64,000 bases of DNA. Source: Evansella cellulosilytica DSM 2522 (GTDB lineage: Bacteria > Bacillota > Bacilli > Bacillales > Salisediminibacteriaceae). Position numbers and translations under genes: made by a program. The notes below the pieces were generated by a model, which worked only from the letters and a program-made list of their open reading frames with translations, was not told where the DNA came from and made no database searches. The DNA lies in the NCBI RefSeq assembly GCF_000177235.2, contig NC_014829.1, forward strand, positions 2,232,001 through 2,296,000. Direction: 5' to 3'. This document shows, piece after piece, positions 30,955 to 39,549 of this stretch; the first letter of the stretch is position 1; each line of letters opens with the position of its first letter.

Positions 30955-31805
30955 GCAGGATTTGTTTTGATAAATGTAGTGAAATGAAAGAGAAGTGTTC
31001 TTTTAGGGAGGGGCGCAATGATGCGTGAAATAGTGGTGGAAATAGAATAAAGTGATCATACGAGGCCAATGACACGCGAGAAAGTAGTGGGAATGAAATA
31101 AAGTGTGTCATACGAGAGTAATGAAACATGAAATCTTAAGAAAAATAAAATAAGGTGTATCATAAGCAAGCAATGCTACCCCAAAACTAAACCGGCACTT
31201 AACAAAGGTAATCATAAGCAAGCAACGCTACCCCAAAACCACCCCCGCACTCAACGAAGGTAATCATAGGCAAGCAATGCTACCCCAAAACTAAACCGGC
31301 ACCCAACAAAGGTAATCATAAGCAAGCAATGCTGCCCGAAAAGCCAAACCTCACTCAACGAAGGTCATCATAGAGAAGCAATGCTACCCCAAAACTAAAC
31401 CGGCACTTAACAAAGGTAATCATAAGCAAGCAACGCTATCCCAAAACCACCCCCGCACTCAACGAAGGTAATCATAAGCAAGCAATGCTACCCCAAAACT
31501 AAACCGGCACTTAACAAAGGTAATCATAAGCAAGCAATGCTACCCCAAAACCACCCCCGCACTCAACGAAGGTAATCATAAGCAAGCAATGCTACCCCCA
31601 AACTAAACCGGCACCCAACAAAGGTAATCATAAGCAAGCAATGCTGCCCGAAAAGCCAAACCTCACTCAACGAAGGTCATCATAGGCAAGCTACACTACC
31701 CGAAAAACAAAAAAACAATTCACGAAGTTCATCATAGACAGACAATGCTACTTGAAAAAGCAAAAACTACTTAATGAAAGTCTTCATAGTCAAGTAACGC
31801 AGCCA
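30955..31805. repeat. tandem array with exact 52-bp period behind the rRNA operon
   Basis: The start of each unit (CATA or CATC) recurs every 52 bases at 31057, 31109, 31161, 31213, and so on to 31785, with no insertion or deletion over 14 periods. Ten central units (31161-31680) are highly alike. They share CATAAGCAAGCAATGCTACC and differ in the second half, giving three subtypes. Units at both ends are more diverged. A weaker match extends the array leftward to about 30955. Since 52 is not a multiple of three, it cannot encode a repeated peptide. No open frame, direct CRISPR-type spacer pattern or transposase is seen. Confidence 0.9.
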
Positions 31806-32270
31806 CACATATTAAAAACTTATTCTAAATAAACAGCAAATACTAACCTCATCAACTTCTAAAACCGGACGAAGTAACAATCCTAAATAATACTCTAGCT
31901 ACACTACATTTCTTTCCAATTATCATTAAACATTTAATATTTAATAACCAAAAATCATTTAAATCGTACTGTATACCCAAATAATAATTCCCGATATGTC
32001 TACAACTTAATAGCCATGTTCTAAATCATTGAAATCTCATCAAATTATTATTTTTTGCAAGCTTCATTAACCATTTAATTAAATGAAATTTAGTATTCTT
32101 TTATTTTTCACCTCAATTGACATTAGTAAGTATTCATACTCTAACACTTCTTTTCATACATATGCTGTTAATGGTTTCTGGAAGCCACTATATATAAGCT
32201 TTCAAAACACTTTTTGAACAATTATCATCAGAACTTCTTTTATGAAATCCTATTTAAGGAGAGGATATCA
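31806..32270. other. AT-rich gap without a gene
   Basis: Very A/T-rich stretch between the 52-bp array and the holin-like gene. No ORF with a ribosome site, no tRNA and no repeat is seen apart from the fading end of the array. Confidence 0.5.
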
Positions 32271-32519
32271 ATGGAGCAAATGGTTGAGTATGTAATTGGC
32301 GAAGCTCTCATTTTAGTGCCAGTCCTACTTATTATTGGAAAAATAATAAAAGAAGCTCAATATGTCCCGAATAAATATATTCCATCAATACTTTTATGTA
32401 TTGCATTGCTTTGTTCAGGATTTTTAATTGGATGGCATATTGAAGCTTTTATTCAAGGTGTATTAGTTACTGGAGTTGCTGTTTTCAGCCACCAAATTTA
32501 TAAACAATCTACAAAATAG
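32271..32519 (+). CDS. holin-like small membrane protein (Hol44/phage holin V type)
   Basis: 82 residues with two strongly hydrophobic segments (about 10-24 and 36-75 with a break). MEQMVEYVIGEALILVPVLLIIGK followed by a KYIP-type turn resembles the Hol44 holin group of Gram-positive phages. Holins make lesions in the membrane to release endolysin. No endolysin or phage gene is adjacent, so this is a lone copy, perhaps a remnant or a protein recruited by the host. ATG 32271 follows AAGGAGAGG; a longer frame from 32214 lacks a ribosome site. Confidence 0.6.
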   Translation: MEQMVEYVIGEALILVPVLLIIGKIIKEAQYVPNKYIPSILLCIALLCSGFLIGWHIEAFIQGVLVTGVAVFSHQIYKQSTK

Positions 32520-32662
32520 TTTTATCAAAGTAGAAAAATAAATATAACGTAATAGAGGGAGTCTCATAGACTATAAAGCATCTTGACTACACTATCCACA
32601 TACCACAATAAAGACTCAAAGTATGCAAGTGATAGCGTCAAGGCTACGTATATTCATTCATT

Positions 32663-32714
32663 AAATGGTGGATCAGAAGGGAAAATACCCTGTTGATTCA
32701 CCATTTTATTTTTT
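32663..32714 (+). terminator. terminator-like hairpin between the holin and FIST genes
   Basis: AAATGGTGGATCA and TGATTCACCATTT arms, inner AGGG/CCCT pairing, followed by a T-rich run. Confidence 0.75.
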
Positions 32715-32835
32715 ATATAAAAGCAAGATAAGATCGAATCTTATGTAAAAAATAGGTATTTATTACATAATAGGAGTATTGACCTATGCAATACCTATTT
32801 TTTATTATATATTTATATTAAAAAGGAGGGGTTGG

Positions 32836-33984
32836 ATGTCTTCCTTCACATACGTTGGTGTAAGTACTGCAGATTCATGGGAAGTTGCTGGTAGAGAAGC
32901 GACTATTGAAGCAATGTCTTATATTACAAATGCAAATAAACCAAAAATGTTAAAGATCATGTATACCGAGGACGCAGAGCCTGATGATTATAAAGCGATC
33001 TACAAAGGTTTAAGATCTGTTTCTAATGATGTGATCGTAATTGGTGGTAGAGTTAAGTATTTGTATACCTCAAAAGGTGTTTTACATAAAGGGGTGGTAG
33101 TCGTTGCTTTAAATTGGGATGGAGAATTAATAGAACCGATTCTTTTTCACCGAGATTATGATTTAAATAAAATAGATGAGCAGTTTAACCAATCTATTAA
33201 ATCGTATCAACATGACTATGAGGTTACAATATATACGTTGTGGTCTGGTTTTAATTATATGATGAATGTTGGAGAACAGTGGTACAATACATTTGGTCCA
33301 TCAATTAATATATTTGGTGGTGGTTGTGTAGAGATTGCTATTGAAGATCAAGTATACTTTGATTATGGGGTTGCCGTTGCTTTTTTATCTAAGAAAAGGT
33401 TTGAATATGTACTTGGGCATGGTTGTCAGCCAGAAGGTCGTCCTTTAATGATAACACGTGCAGATAAACATAACATTTATGAGATAGATGGTATGAGTGC
33501 GACAGAAGTGTATGATCAGCTTTGTGATGACGTTACTGCGAAGCTTGGTAAAAAGAGGGATGAAGGTGTTGAATGGTCTTTTTCATTCGGTTATCCTACA
33601 GTAAATGGGGAGTATGTTCTTCAGGAGCCTGTAGCTATTAATAGAGAGAATGATAGTATTCAAATGTTTTTAGAAATTCCAGATAATAGTGTTGTTAGAA
33701 TTTTAGTTGCGAGGTCAGATACTATTTTTAACAAGTCTGTACAATTAGTAGATGAGTATATGAATAAATTCGATAACACACCTAATTTTAATTTAGTGAT
33801 AAACTGTGTTAGCCGAATGGACGCCTTAGACTACCAATTTCGTGAAAAAGAATTAGCGTTGTTTAAAGAGCATTTAGGCGATAATCATTTTGTCGGTTTC
33901 TCATCTATTGGAGAATTAGGAATTCCTAAAGGTATGCCTATATATAGTCATCAAAAGACGCTAATTATTTTTGGTGTTTCGTAA
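32836..33984 (+). CDS. FIST-domain sensory protein
   Basis: 382 residues covering FIST_N (about 20-195) and FIST_C (about 205-350). FIST is a predicted small-ligand sensor domain seen in signalling proteins, thought to bind amino acids. Typical elements are VGVSTADSW at the N-terminus, VIVIGGRVKYLYT, and the C-terminal NCVSRMDAL, VGFSSIGELGI and HQKTLIIFG. There is no output domain, so the partner gene directly downstream probably provides it. ATG 32836 follows AAAGGAGGG. The GGDEF gene begins 16 bases after the stop, so the two are an operon. Confidence 0.85.
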   Translation: MSSFTYVGVSTADSWEVAGREATIEAMSYITNANKPKMLKIMYTEDAEPDDYKAIYKGLRSVSNDVIVIGGRVKYLYTSKGVLHKGVVVVALNWDGELIEPILFHRDYDLNKIDEQFNQSIKSYQHDYEVTIYTLWSGFNYMMNVGEQWYNTFGPSINIFGGGCVEIAIEDQVYFDYGVAVAFLSKKRFEYVLGHGCQPEGRPLMITRADKHNIYEIDGMSATEVYDQLCDDVTAKLGKKRDEGVEWSFSFGYPTVNGEYVLQEPVAINRENDSIQMFLEIPDNSVVRILVARSDTIFNKSVQLVDEYMNKFDNTPNFNLVINCVSRMDALDYQFREKELALFKEHLGDNHFVGFSSIGELGIPKGMPIYSHQKTLIIFGVS

Positions 33985-34000
33985 TAAAGGGGGTATAAAT

Positions 34001-35008
34001 TTGAATGAAGTCCCTAGTAATTTACTTCAAGCGTTAGAAAATGATATAACTCAAATCGCAATATTATATGATATATCTATGATCGTTGGTATTAATGATC
34101 GTGATCACTTAATGTCTTTAATATTAGATAAAGCAACGAGAACATTAAGTAGTGATATGGCTGTTGTTATTTTAAAGAATAATCATGTCTTGGAAGCCGT
34201 TTGTTCGAGAGGAGTTTTAATTAGCGAAGTAGATCGTTTACTTGGAGATGATTCTCTTCAATCAGACATTATTAACTTATGTGATAATGTACAAAACTCT
34301 CATTTCGTAAAGGAATCAACGGACGGTATTGACTTTGCTGGAACGAAGTATGCGACTTTATTGTTTCAGCCTATTAAATCCCAAGGTCATGTTTTAGGAG
34401 TCATTATTATTGGACGCCTCTTGAAATCAGGCTTCAATAGAGAAGAGCTTAAACTTTTCTCCTTATTAGCACAAAAGGCTTATGTTTCATTAGAAAATAT
34501 TAAGTTAAGAGAAGAAGTATATTTACAAAGCATTACAGATGCTTTAACAGGATTATATAATTTTCGATATATAGAAAGTAAAATGAGTAAGACTCTACAA
34601 GATGCTGAAGAACGACAGCAAAATTTAACGCTTGTTCTTATGGACTTTTTACACTTTAAGGATGTAAACGACAGGCTTGGTCACAAAATGGGGAATCATG
34701 TTTTAGCGCAGTTTGGCAGCTTTTTAAGAGAGCAATTTCCAGAAAATGATTGCTGTAGGATAGGTGGGGATGAATTTTTAATCGTATTTGTAGATAAAAC
34801 TCTCGAGGAAGTAAAGAGAGAGTGTGAGAAGATTAAATCATTTGTTCACCGTAAAAGTGTGAAAGATATAATATCAAGAGGTATAAATTTTGGTGTTGAT
34901 GTTGGTTTTTCTCGTTATCGAGAAGATGGATATAATTACGGAGAGCTGTACAAAGTTGCTGATGCACGCATGTATGAAGATAAAGCGAAAAATAAGCGTG
35001 AGCAATAA
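34001..35008 (+). CDS. GAF-GGDEF diguanylate cyclase
   Basis: 335 residues. Residues about 25-170 form a GAF-like sensor domain and about 175-333 a GGDEF domain. The start motif DALTGLYN and the active-site loop GGDEF (255-259) are intact, so synthesis of c-di-GMP from two GTP is expected. No RxxD product-inhibition site is seen in front of the loop. TTG 34001 is the best start, seven bases after AAGGGGGT. It follows the FIST gene closely, which suggests that the FIST protein feeds a signal to this enzyme. Confidence 0.88.
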   Translation: MNEVPSNLLQALENDITQIAILYDISMIVGINDRDHLMSLILDKATRTLSSDMAVVILKNNHVLEAVCSRGVLISEVDRLLGDDSLQSDIINLCDNVQNSHFVKESTDGIDFAGTKYATLLFQPIKSQGHVLGVIIIGRLLKSGFNREELKLFSLLAQKAYVSLENIKLREEVYLQSITDALTGLYNFRYIESKMSKTLQDAEERQQNLTLVLMDFLHFKDVNDRLGHKMGNHVLAQFGSFLREQFPENDCCRIGGDEFLIVFVDKTLEEVKRECEKIKSFVHRKSVKDIISRGINFGVDVGFSRYREDGYNYGELYKVADARMYEDKAKNKREQ

Positions 35009-35042
35009 TGGTTGTTAATATGTTTACTAGAAAAAATGCTTC

Positions 35043-35073
35043 AACTCGCTCTTATATAGGGGCGAGTTTTTTT
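35043..35073 (+). terminator. terminator of the FIST-GGDEF operon
   Basis: AACTCGC and GGCGAGTT arms followed by a T-run. Confidence 0.85.
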
Positions 35074-35158
35074 AATTGGATTTCTTATAACGGATAATAG
35101 GCATAGCAGCAACAAGCACTGAGACGGCTGCACCCATACGAGTTACGAACTTATTAGG
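35072..35158 (-). pseudogene. possible short gene remnant
   Basis: A minus-strand open stretch of about 28 codons reads like the end of a membrane protein (VTRMGAAVSVLVAAMP, then IIRYKKSN and stop). It has a stop just before its open end and no ribosome site. I regard it as a decayed gene tail. The family is unknown. Confidence 0.22.
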
Positions 35159-35307
35159 TTATAAATAATCATATAGTTTTTTAATAAAAAATAAAATATA
35201 GTTGTTAGAAAATTAACACATTTGTTATGCTAAATATAATAAACATATTATTACTTTTATTTTAAATTCCATTAGCTGCTTAGAACTGTATTAAAGGAGA
35301 GAGCGAT

Positions 35308-35634
35308 ATGCTAAATGTATTTCGAATCGATTCTAGATTAGGGATTTCCATACCGAAATTAGGTAAACCGTGGACTGATTATTCATTGAAGGAACAATCT
35401 CAAATCTTATCTATTTGGGAAAAAGAAAGAGCAATCATTCCAGAAAAAATAAAGGAGATTGAAAAGATTGTTACTGTGAAAACGAAAGAATTGTTAGAGG
35501 AAAATGATGTTGATAAAATGAACGAATTAAATCATGTAATTATGAACTACGCAAGTATTATTAACGATCTCAATATTTGGTTTCGTATAGAGCCACAATT
35601 AACAGAAGAACGTGAAGAGGATATAGCAACTTAA
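35308..35634 (+). CDS. uncharacterised 108-residue protein
   Basis: Soluble, charged and mostly helical after residue 30; no membrane segment. It opens MLNVFRIDSRLGISIPKLGKPW and ends with an acidic tail. No domain family is recognised. ATG 35308 follows AAAGGAGAG with a good spacing, which supports real translation. A hairpin at 35692 may end it, shared with the convergent DUF4317 gene. Confidence 0.7.
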   Translation: MLNVFRIDSRLGISIPKLGKPWTDYSLKEQSQILSIWEKERAIIPEKIKEIEKIVTVKTKELLEENDVDKMNELNHVIMNYASIINDLNIWFRIEPQLTEEREEDIAT

Positions 35635-35691
35635 ATCATGTTGATTAATAATGTCTGTTTAGTACCGATTTAGTGGTTTTGTTGAGAAAAA

Positions 35692-35733
35692 CTAAACTGG
35701 TAAAGTAACATCGTGACGTTCCTTACCAGTTAG
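35692..35733. terminator. bidirectional hairpin between convergent genes
   Basis: ACTAAACTGGTAA and TTACCAGTTAGT arms with GTAAC/GTT inner pairing. Confidence 0.7.
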
Positions 35734-35754
35734 TTTGTTTACTGTTAAAATAAA

Positions 35755-36936
35755 TTATTCATGAGTCTGGCCATCTAATGCTTCTGGAATCATTGTGAAG
35801 CCTTCAATGACTGTATCCTCTTCTACTTCTATCATTAAGTAACGTTTTCCACTAAAGTGTATTTGTCTTACATAGCTTAAATCTTGTGGACTAATAGCAA
35901 TTTTGGCAACCTTTGTATCTATCTTAATTGATTTTGATTTATACTTTGAGACGATACTACTTGCTTTTATTTCATACTTTTCATCATCTACGACTCTCTG
36001 GAACGCTGATTCTACTTTTTCCGTATTCACGTCTTTTACACCACTATTAATTAATACTCGCTCCACATCTTTATAGTCTAATTTTGGTGATTCTTCATCC
36101 TCATTTTCTTCTACAACACGGTTAATTTCTTCATATACATTAGATAGGGTAGAAGTATTTAATTTATCTTCCGATACACTTTTTACAATTTCTTCAAACA
36201 CAATTTTATCATCTTGTGCTGTCATCGCATCTTCACAGTTTAAGATCTCTTCAATGAATTGATAATCTAGTTCATATGCTTTTGCAGCGGAATAAAGTAC
36301 GTGATTGACATCTGCAACATTATCAGTGAAACATGGGAATAAAAAGCCACCGATAGGCGCGTTTAAATTTATAATGGGATCTACTACAATGTTATATTTG
36401 AATTCTTTCTCGACATAATCAAAAAGTAATTCCTTTTTGGGGTCTTGAGTTTTATTCATGCTACACAATATAAAAGAATGGGAATAAACAGCATCTCGAT
36501 CACTTTCTTCAGTCTCTTCATTACTTCGCTTCACAGGTTTTAAATATTCTCCTCGAATAAACGAGACGACAATATCCATTTCATATTGTTTGTTTTTCAA
36601 CATTTTTTCAACGATTTTAAGCATTTGTACTTTCCAATCGTCTACTTCACTGCTAAGTAATCCTTGGTGCAAAATTAACTGGCTACTATTTTCTGCATCA
36701 CGTTTAAATTTTAATTCAAATAATTTCTCATCTAATTGACCAGCTAATAATTTTTTAAAGTTATTCATAAATAACTCTTGTTGGTCTTGATCAAGCATTT
36801 CAAATGGCTGACTTTGATGATGATAAATTTCACTTGATTCTTTCATAATATATACATTGAAAATATCCTTAATTTTAAGCAAGTCGTTTTCAACCTTAAA
36901 TTGTTTACGAATATTGGCGATATCTTTTTTATTCAT
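35755..36936 (-). CDS. DUF4317 family protein
   Basis: 393 residues, full length for DUF4317, a family of soluble proteins in Firmicutes without known function. Typical elements are the start MNKKDIANIRKQFK, the segment GEYLKPVKR, and PIGGFLFPCFTDNVADVNHVLYS near residues 189-213. The C-terminal half is acidic with helical repeats, ending in a beta-rich part. The minus-strand start 36936 follows AAGGAGTGC. It is a single gene. No functional inference is offered. Confidence 0.82.
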   Translation of the reverse strand: MNKKDIANIRKQFKVENDLLKIKDIFNVYIMKESSEIYHHQSQPFEMLDQDQQELFMNNFKKLLAGQLDEKLFELKFKRDAENSSQLILHQGLLSSEVDDWKVQMLKIVEKMLKNKQYEMDIVVSFIRGEYLKPVKRSNEETEESDRDAVYSHSFILCSMNKTQDPKKELLFDYVEKEFKYNIVVDPIINLNAPIGGFLFPCFTDNVADVNHVLYSAAKAYELDYQFIEEILNCEDAMTAQDDKIVFEEIVKSVSEDKLNTSTLSNVYEEINRVVEENEDEESPKLDYKDVERVLINSGVKDVNTEKVESAFQRVVDDEKYEIKASSIVSKYKSKSIKIDTKVAKIAISPQDLSYVRQIHFSGKRYLMIEVEEDTVIEGFTMIPEALDGQTHE

Positions 36937-37282
36937 GTTCTTAGCACTCCTTAGAAGTAGTTGATTTGTAGGGGAATCTTATATTTACAAATCGATAATT
37001 GATGCATAGAAAGAGGAGAGTAAATACATAGATTTACCCTTTATTTTTATTAGGCATTCTATTATTTTAACATAGAGTTTGTAATAATATGAACGTTAAT
37101 ATTACGAAATATATTAGATAGTACGGCATTGGTGTTATTTTAACCGACCAGTAACTTCAACATCAATGTGGATTTCTGGACATTGTTCATTTTGTTGAGA
37201 TACGATAGTCTTAAGGCTAAAAGAAATATGGGTATCTTATGATATGTATTCTTATTTGAAACTCATAGAAAGGGTGTAATAT
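36937..37282. other. 346-base gap with a gene remnant
   Basis: Contains the upstream region of the DUF4317 gene, a small hairpin (GTAAAT/ATTTAC at 37021-37044) and the remnant at 37135-37236. No intact gene is seen. Confidence 0.5.
37135..37236 (-). pseudogene. C-terminal gene remnant, family unknown
   Basis: 33 codons on the minus strand end at TAA 37135 and read as natural protein: SFSLKTIVSQQNEQ, then PEIHIDVEVTGRLK. The frame is closed upstream by a stop and has no start codon. It looks like the tail of a gene whose front has been lost. Confidence 0.3.
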
Positions 37283-37933
37283 ATGAAAATTCTTGTTGTA
37301 GGTGCCAATGGACAAATAGGAAAACATCTTGTTACTTTTCTTCAACAGAGTGAGGGTATGCAAGCAAAGGCAATGATTCGTAACGAACAACAGGCTGATT
37401 TTTTTGAATCTAAAGGAGCAGAGACAGTTATTGTCGATCTTGAACAAGACATTGATCCAATTGCTAACGCAGCTAAAGATGTCGATGCAATTGTGTTTAC
37501 TGCTGGTTCTGGTCCACATACAGGAAAAGACAAAACGATTATGGTTGACCTTGACGGAGCGGTTAAAACAATTGAAGCAGCGAAGTTGGCTAACGTAAAA
37601 AGGTTTATTATGATTAGTTCCTTTGACACGAGACGAGATGCAATACAACATGCACCTGCTTCATTTGCACCTTATGTTGCAGCAAAACATTATGCAGATG
37701 ATTGGTTAAGGCGAACAGATTTAGATTATACCATCATCCATCCTGGTGGATTAACTAACGAGAAGGGCATAGGACATGTGACTGTAGGAGAAGAAGTAGA
37801 AAGAGGAGAGATTCCAAGAGAAGATGTTGCACGTGTTATCGTTAATTGCTTAGAAAACAACGCAACGATCGGAAAGGAATTTCAGTTAATTACAGGCTCC
37901 ACACCGATAAATAAAGCGATTGATGAATTATAA
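37283..37933 (+). CDS. NAD(P)-binding SDR-type epimerase/dehydrogenase (YhfK-like)
   Basis: 216 residues, atypical (NmrA-like) SDR. The nucleotide loop GANGQIGKH at residues 8-16 and the strand VDAIVFTAGSGPHTGKDKT near 70-88 match YhfK/YwnB proteins. The segment PYVAAKHYADDWLR holds the Y...K pair. These proteins bind NADP; their reaction is not established. ATG 37283 follows AAAGGGTG. Monocistronic, with a very stable terminator. Confidence 0.83.
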   Translation: MKILVVGANGQIGKHLVTFLQQSEGMQAKAMIRNEQQADFFESKGAETVIVDLEQDIDPIANAAKDVDAIVFTAGSGPHTGKDKTIMVDLDGAVKTIEAAKLANVKRFIMISSFDTRRDAIQHAPASFAPYVAAKHYADDWLRRTDLDYTIIHPGGLTNEKGIGHVTVGEEVERGEIPREDVARVIVNCLENNATIGKEFQLITGSTPINKAIDEL

Positions 37934-37942
37934 CTTTTTATT

Positions 37943-37987
37943 AACTGTACGAAAAGGTATGAAACCTTTTTCGTACAGTTTTTTTTC
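37943..37987. terminator. strong terminator of the YhfK-like gene
   Basis: AACTGTACGAAAAGGT pairs with ACCTTTTTCGTACAGTT, followed by T bases. Confidence 0.92.
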
Positions 37988-38148
37988 AAATTAATGAATC
38001 ATTATAATTTTTTGTTGTAAACGCATTCAATTTGAGTTAAAATTCATAGATTAGTGTTTGTTTTTATTTATCGTAGAAGGTGAGAGAACTCCTCAATGTT
38101 AGTAGGTTAATAGATCTCTTATCTAAATAGAAAGGAAAGTGAATGTAA

Positions 38149-39402
38149 TTGAACAAAGGTTTAATGCCATCATATTTACTTGGAGCAGATGGGCTACGTG
38201 CCCTTGCCTGTTTAGCAGTTATTTTTCATCATTTAACACAGCGGTTAGCAATGCATAATCAAACTACTGTAGTGCAAGAGACGCAAGCATTTTTCTTACT
38301 AGGAAACGCTGGAGTAAGTGTGTTTTTTGTCCTTAGTGGTTTTCTACTTGCGCTGCCATTTTGGAAAAGCTATTTAGTAGGTGGAAAGTTTCTGGACATG
38401 AAGCACTATGTGTTTAGACGTGCGGTGCGAATTGTTCCCGGCTTTTACGCAGCTTTTTTCGTATCCGTTTTACTAGCATACATTTGGCAAGTAGAAACAG
38501 AATTTTCAATTGCAAGGTTGATAACAGGATTAACCTTTACTTCTGGTTTTCATTATACAACCTTTTTCCCTTCCGAGTTAAATGGTCCATTATGGTCGAT
38601 TAGCTTTGAGGTGTTTAGTTATTTGCTTATGCCAATCTTTATGCTCGGCCTATTTTATCTAGGAAAGAAGCGCTCCTTTACAAAAGCAATTTCTTATTGG
38701 TTAGGTGTGATGGTGTTGATTCTCATTCTTAATCAAGGCGTGCATTTTTTATTTACACCTGATGAGGTTCAAAGAGGATGGGAGTATGGATTAATAGGCG
38801 GGGCGAAATTTTGGATCCCAAACTATAATCCAATCGGTTTTTTTGGTCAGTTTGCTATAGGTGTCATTGCTTCGCTCGTTACAGTTCATCTATTTAGAAG
38901 GACCGATCTCATACAGAGGTTTAAACAAAAAGGCGGCTTTGATATCGTTAGTGGACTTAGTTTAGCATTAGTATTTTTCTTTATTTTTCTGGTTAGACAT
39001 TCAGGAGAATTTAGTTTAAGCATACAAAATCAACCTTACTATTTTCCAATTTTCCCAACGTTAATTGCGATCACCTTGTGTACTGCACCACTTTCACGTT
39101 TATTTGGAAAAATTCTTGATAATTTTCTATTTCGTTATACAGCAAAAGTGTCCTTTGGACTATACATTTGGCACTTTTTAGTCATCACTATGGTCGAAAG
39201 GTACTGGCAACCAACCTACGTACACATGGGTATGAGCGATTTCAATACATGGTTAGTAGTATCTATCGTAGTATTATTCATATCATATATCATTGCGACG
39301 TTATCTTATTATCTCATTGAAAATCCTGTACTAATATGGGCTCATAAAAGACAGCGACGCACAACTCAAAAAGAGCAAACGGTTAGAAAAGAGGCAATGT
39401 AA
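38149..39402 (+). CDS. acyltransferase 3 (OafA-type) membrane protein
   Basis: 417 residues with about ten to eleven transmembrane segments. GADGLRALACLAVIFHHL (13-30) carries the conserved R and the HH pair of the acyltransferase 3 family, and FFVLSGFLLALPFW is the second hallmark. It likely transfers acetyl groups to an extracellular sugar or wall polymer. TTG 38149 follows AAAGGAAAGTGAA; ATG 38164 is a less well-placed alternative. It is not closely related in sequence to the shorter acyltransferase at 23486. Substrate unknown. Confidence 0.85.
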   Translation: MNKGLMPSYLLGADGLRALACLAVIFHHLTQRLAMHNQTTVVQETQAFFLLGNAGVSVFFVLSGFLLALPFWKSYLVGGKFLDMKHYVFRRAVRIVPGFYAAFFVSVLLAYIWQVETEFSIARLITGLTFTSGFHYTTFFPSELNGPLWSISFEVFSYLLMPIFMLGLFYLGKKRSFTKAISYWLGVMVLILILNQGVHFLFTPDEVQRGWEYGLIGGAKFWIPNYNPIGFFGQFAIGVIASLVTVHLFRRTDLIQRFKQKGGFDIVSGLSLALVFFFIFLVRHSGEFSLSIQNQPYYFPIFPTLIAITLCTAPLSRLFGKILDNFLFRYTAKVSFGLYIWHFLVITMVERYWQPTYVHMGMSDFNTWLVVSIVVLFISYIIATLSYYLIENPVLIWAHKRQRRTTQKEQTVRKEAM

Positions 39403-39549
39403 TACTTATTGTGTGAGAAAATGTTTGCAACGTTTAATTTTAGGGGATTGAGTATAAACATTTATATTTACTTTTTTGAAATGTATGCAATATAATAACT
39501 CATGAAATAATATAAACGTTAAAATAATTTCTCGTTTGAGGTGGATAGC

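Noticed and set aside
30758-31129. Minus-strand open frames through 5S and the array start
   Set aside because: They run through the 5S gene and its terminator, lack ribosome sites and reflect only base composition.
31161-31680. CRISPR array in the 52-bp repeats
   Set aside because: There are no unique spacers: both halves of the unit recur, in only three types, and there are no cas genes nearby.
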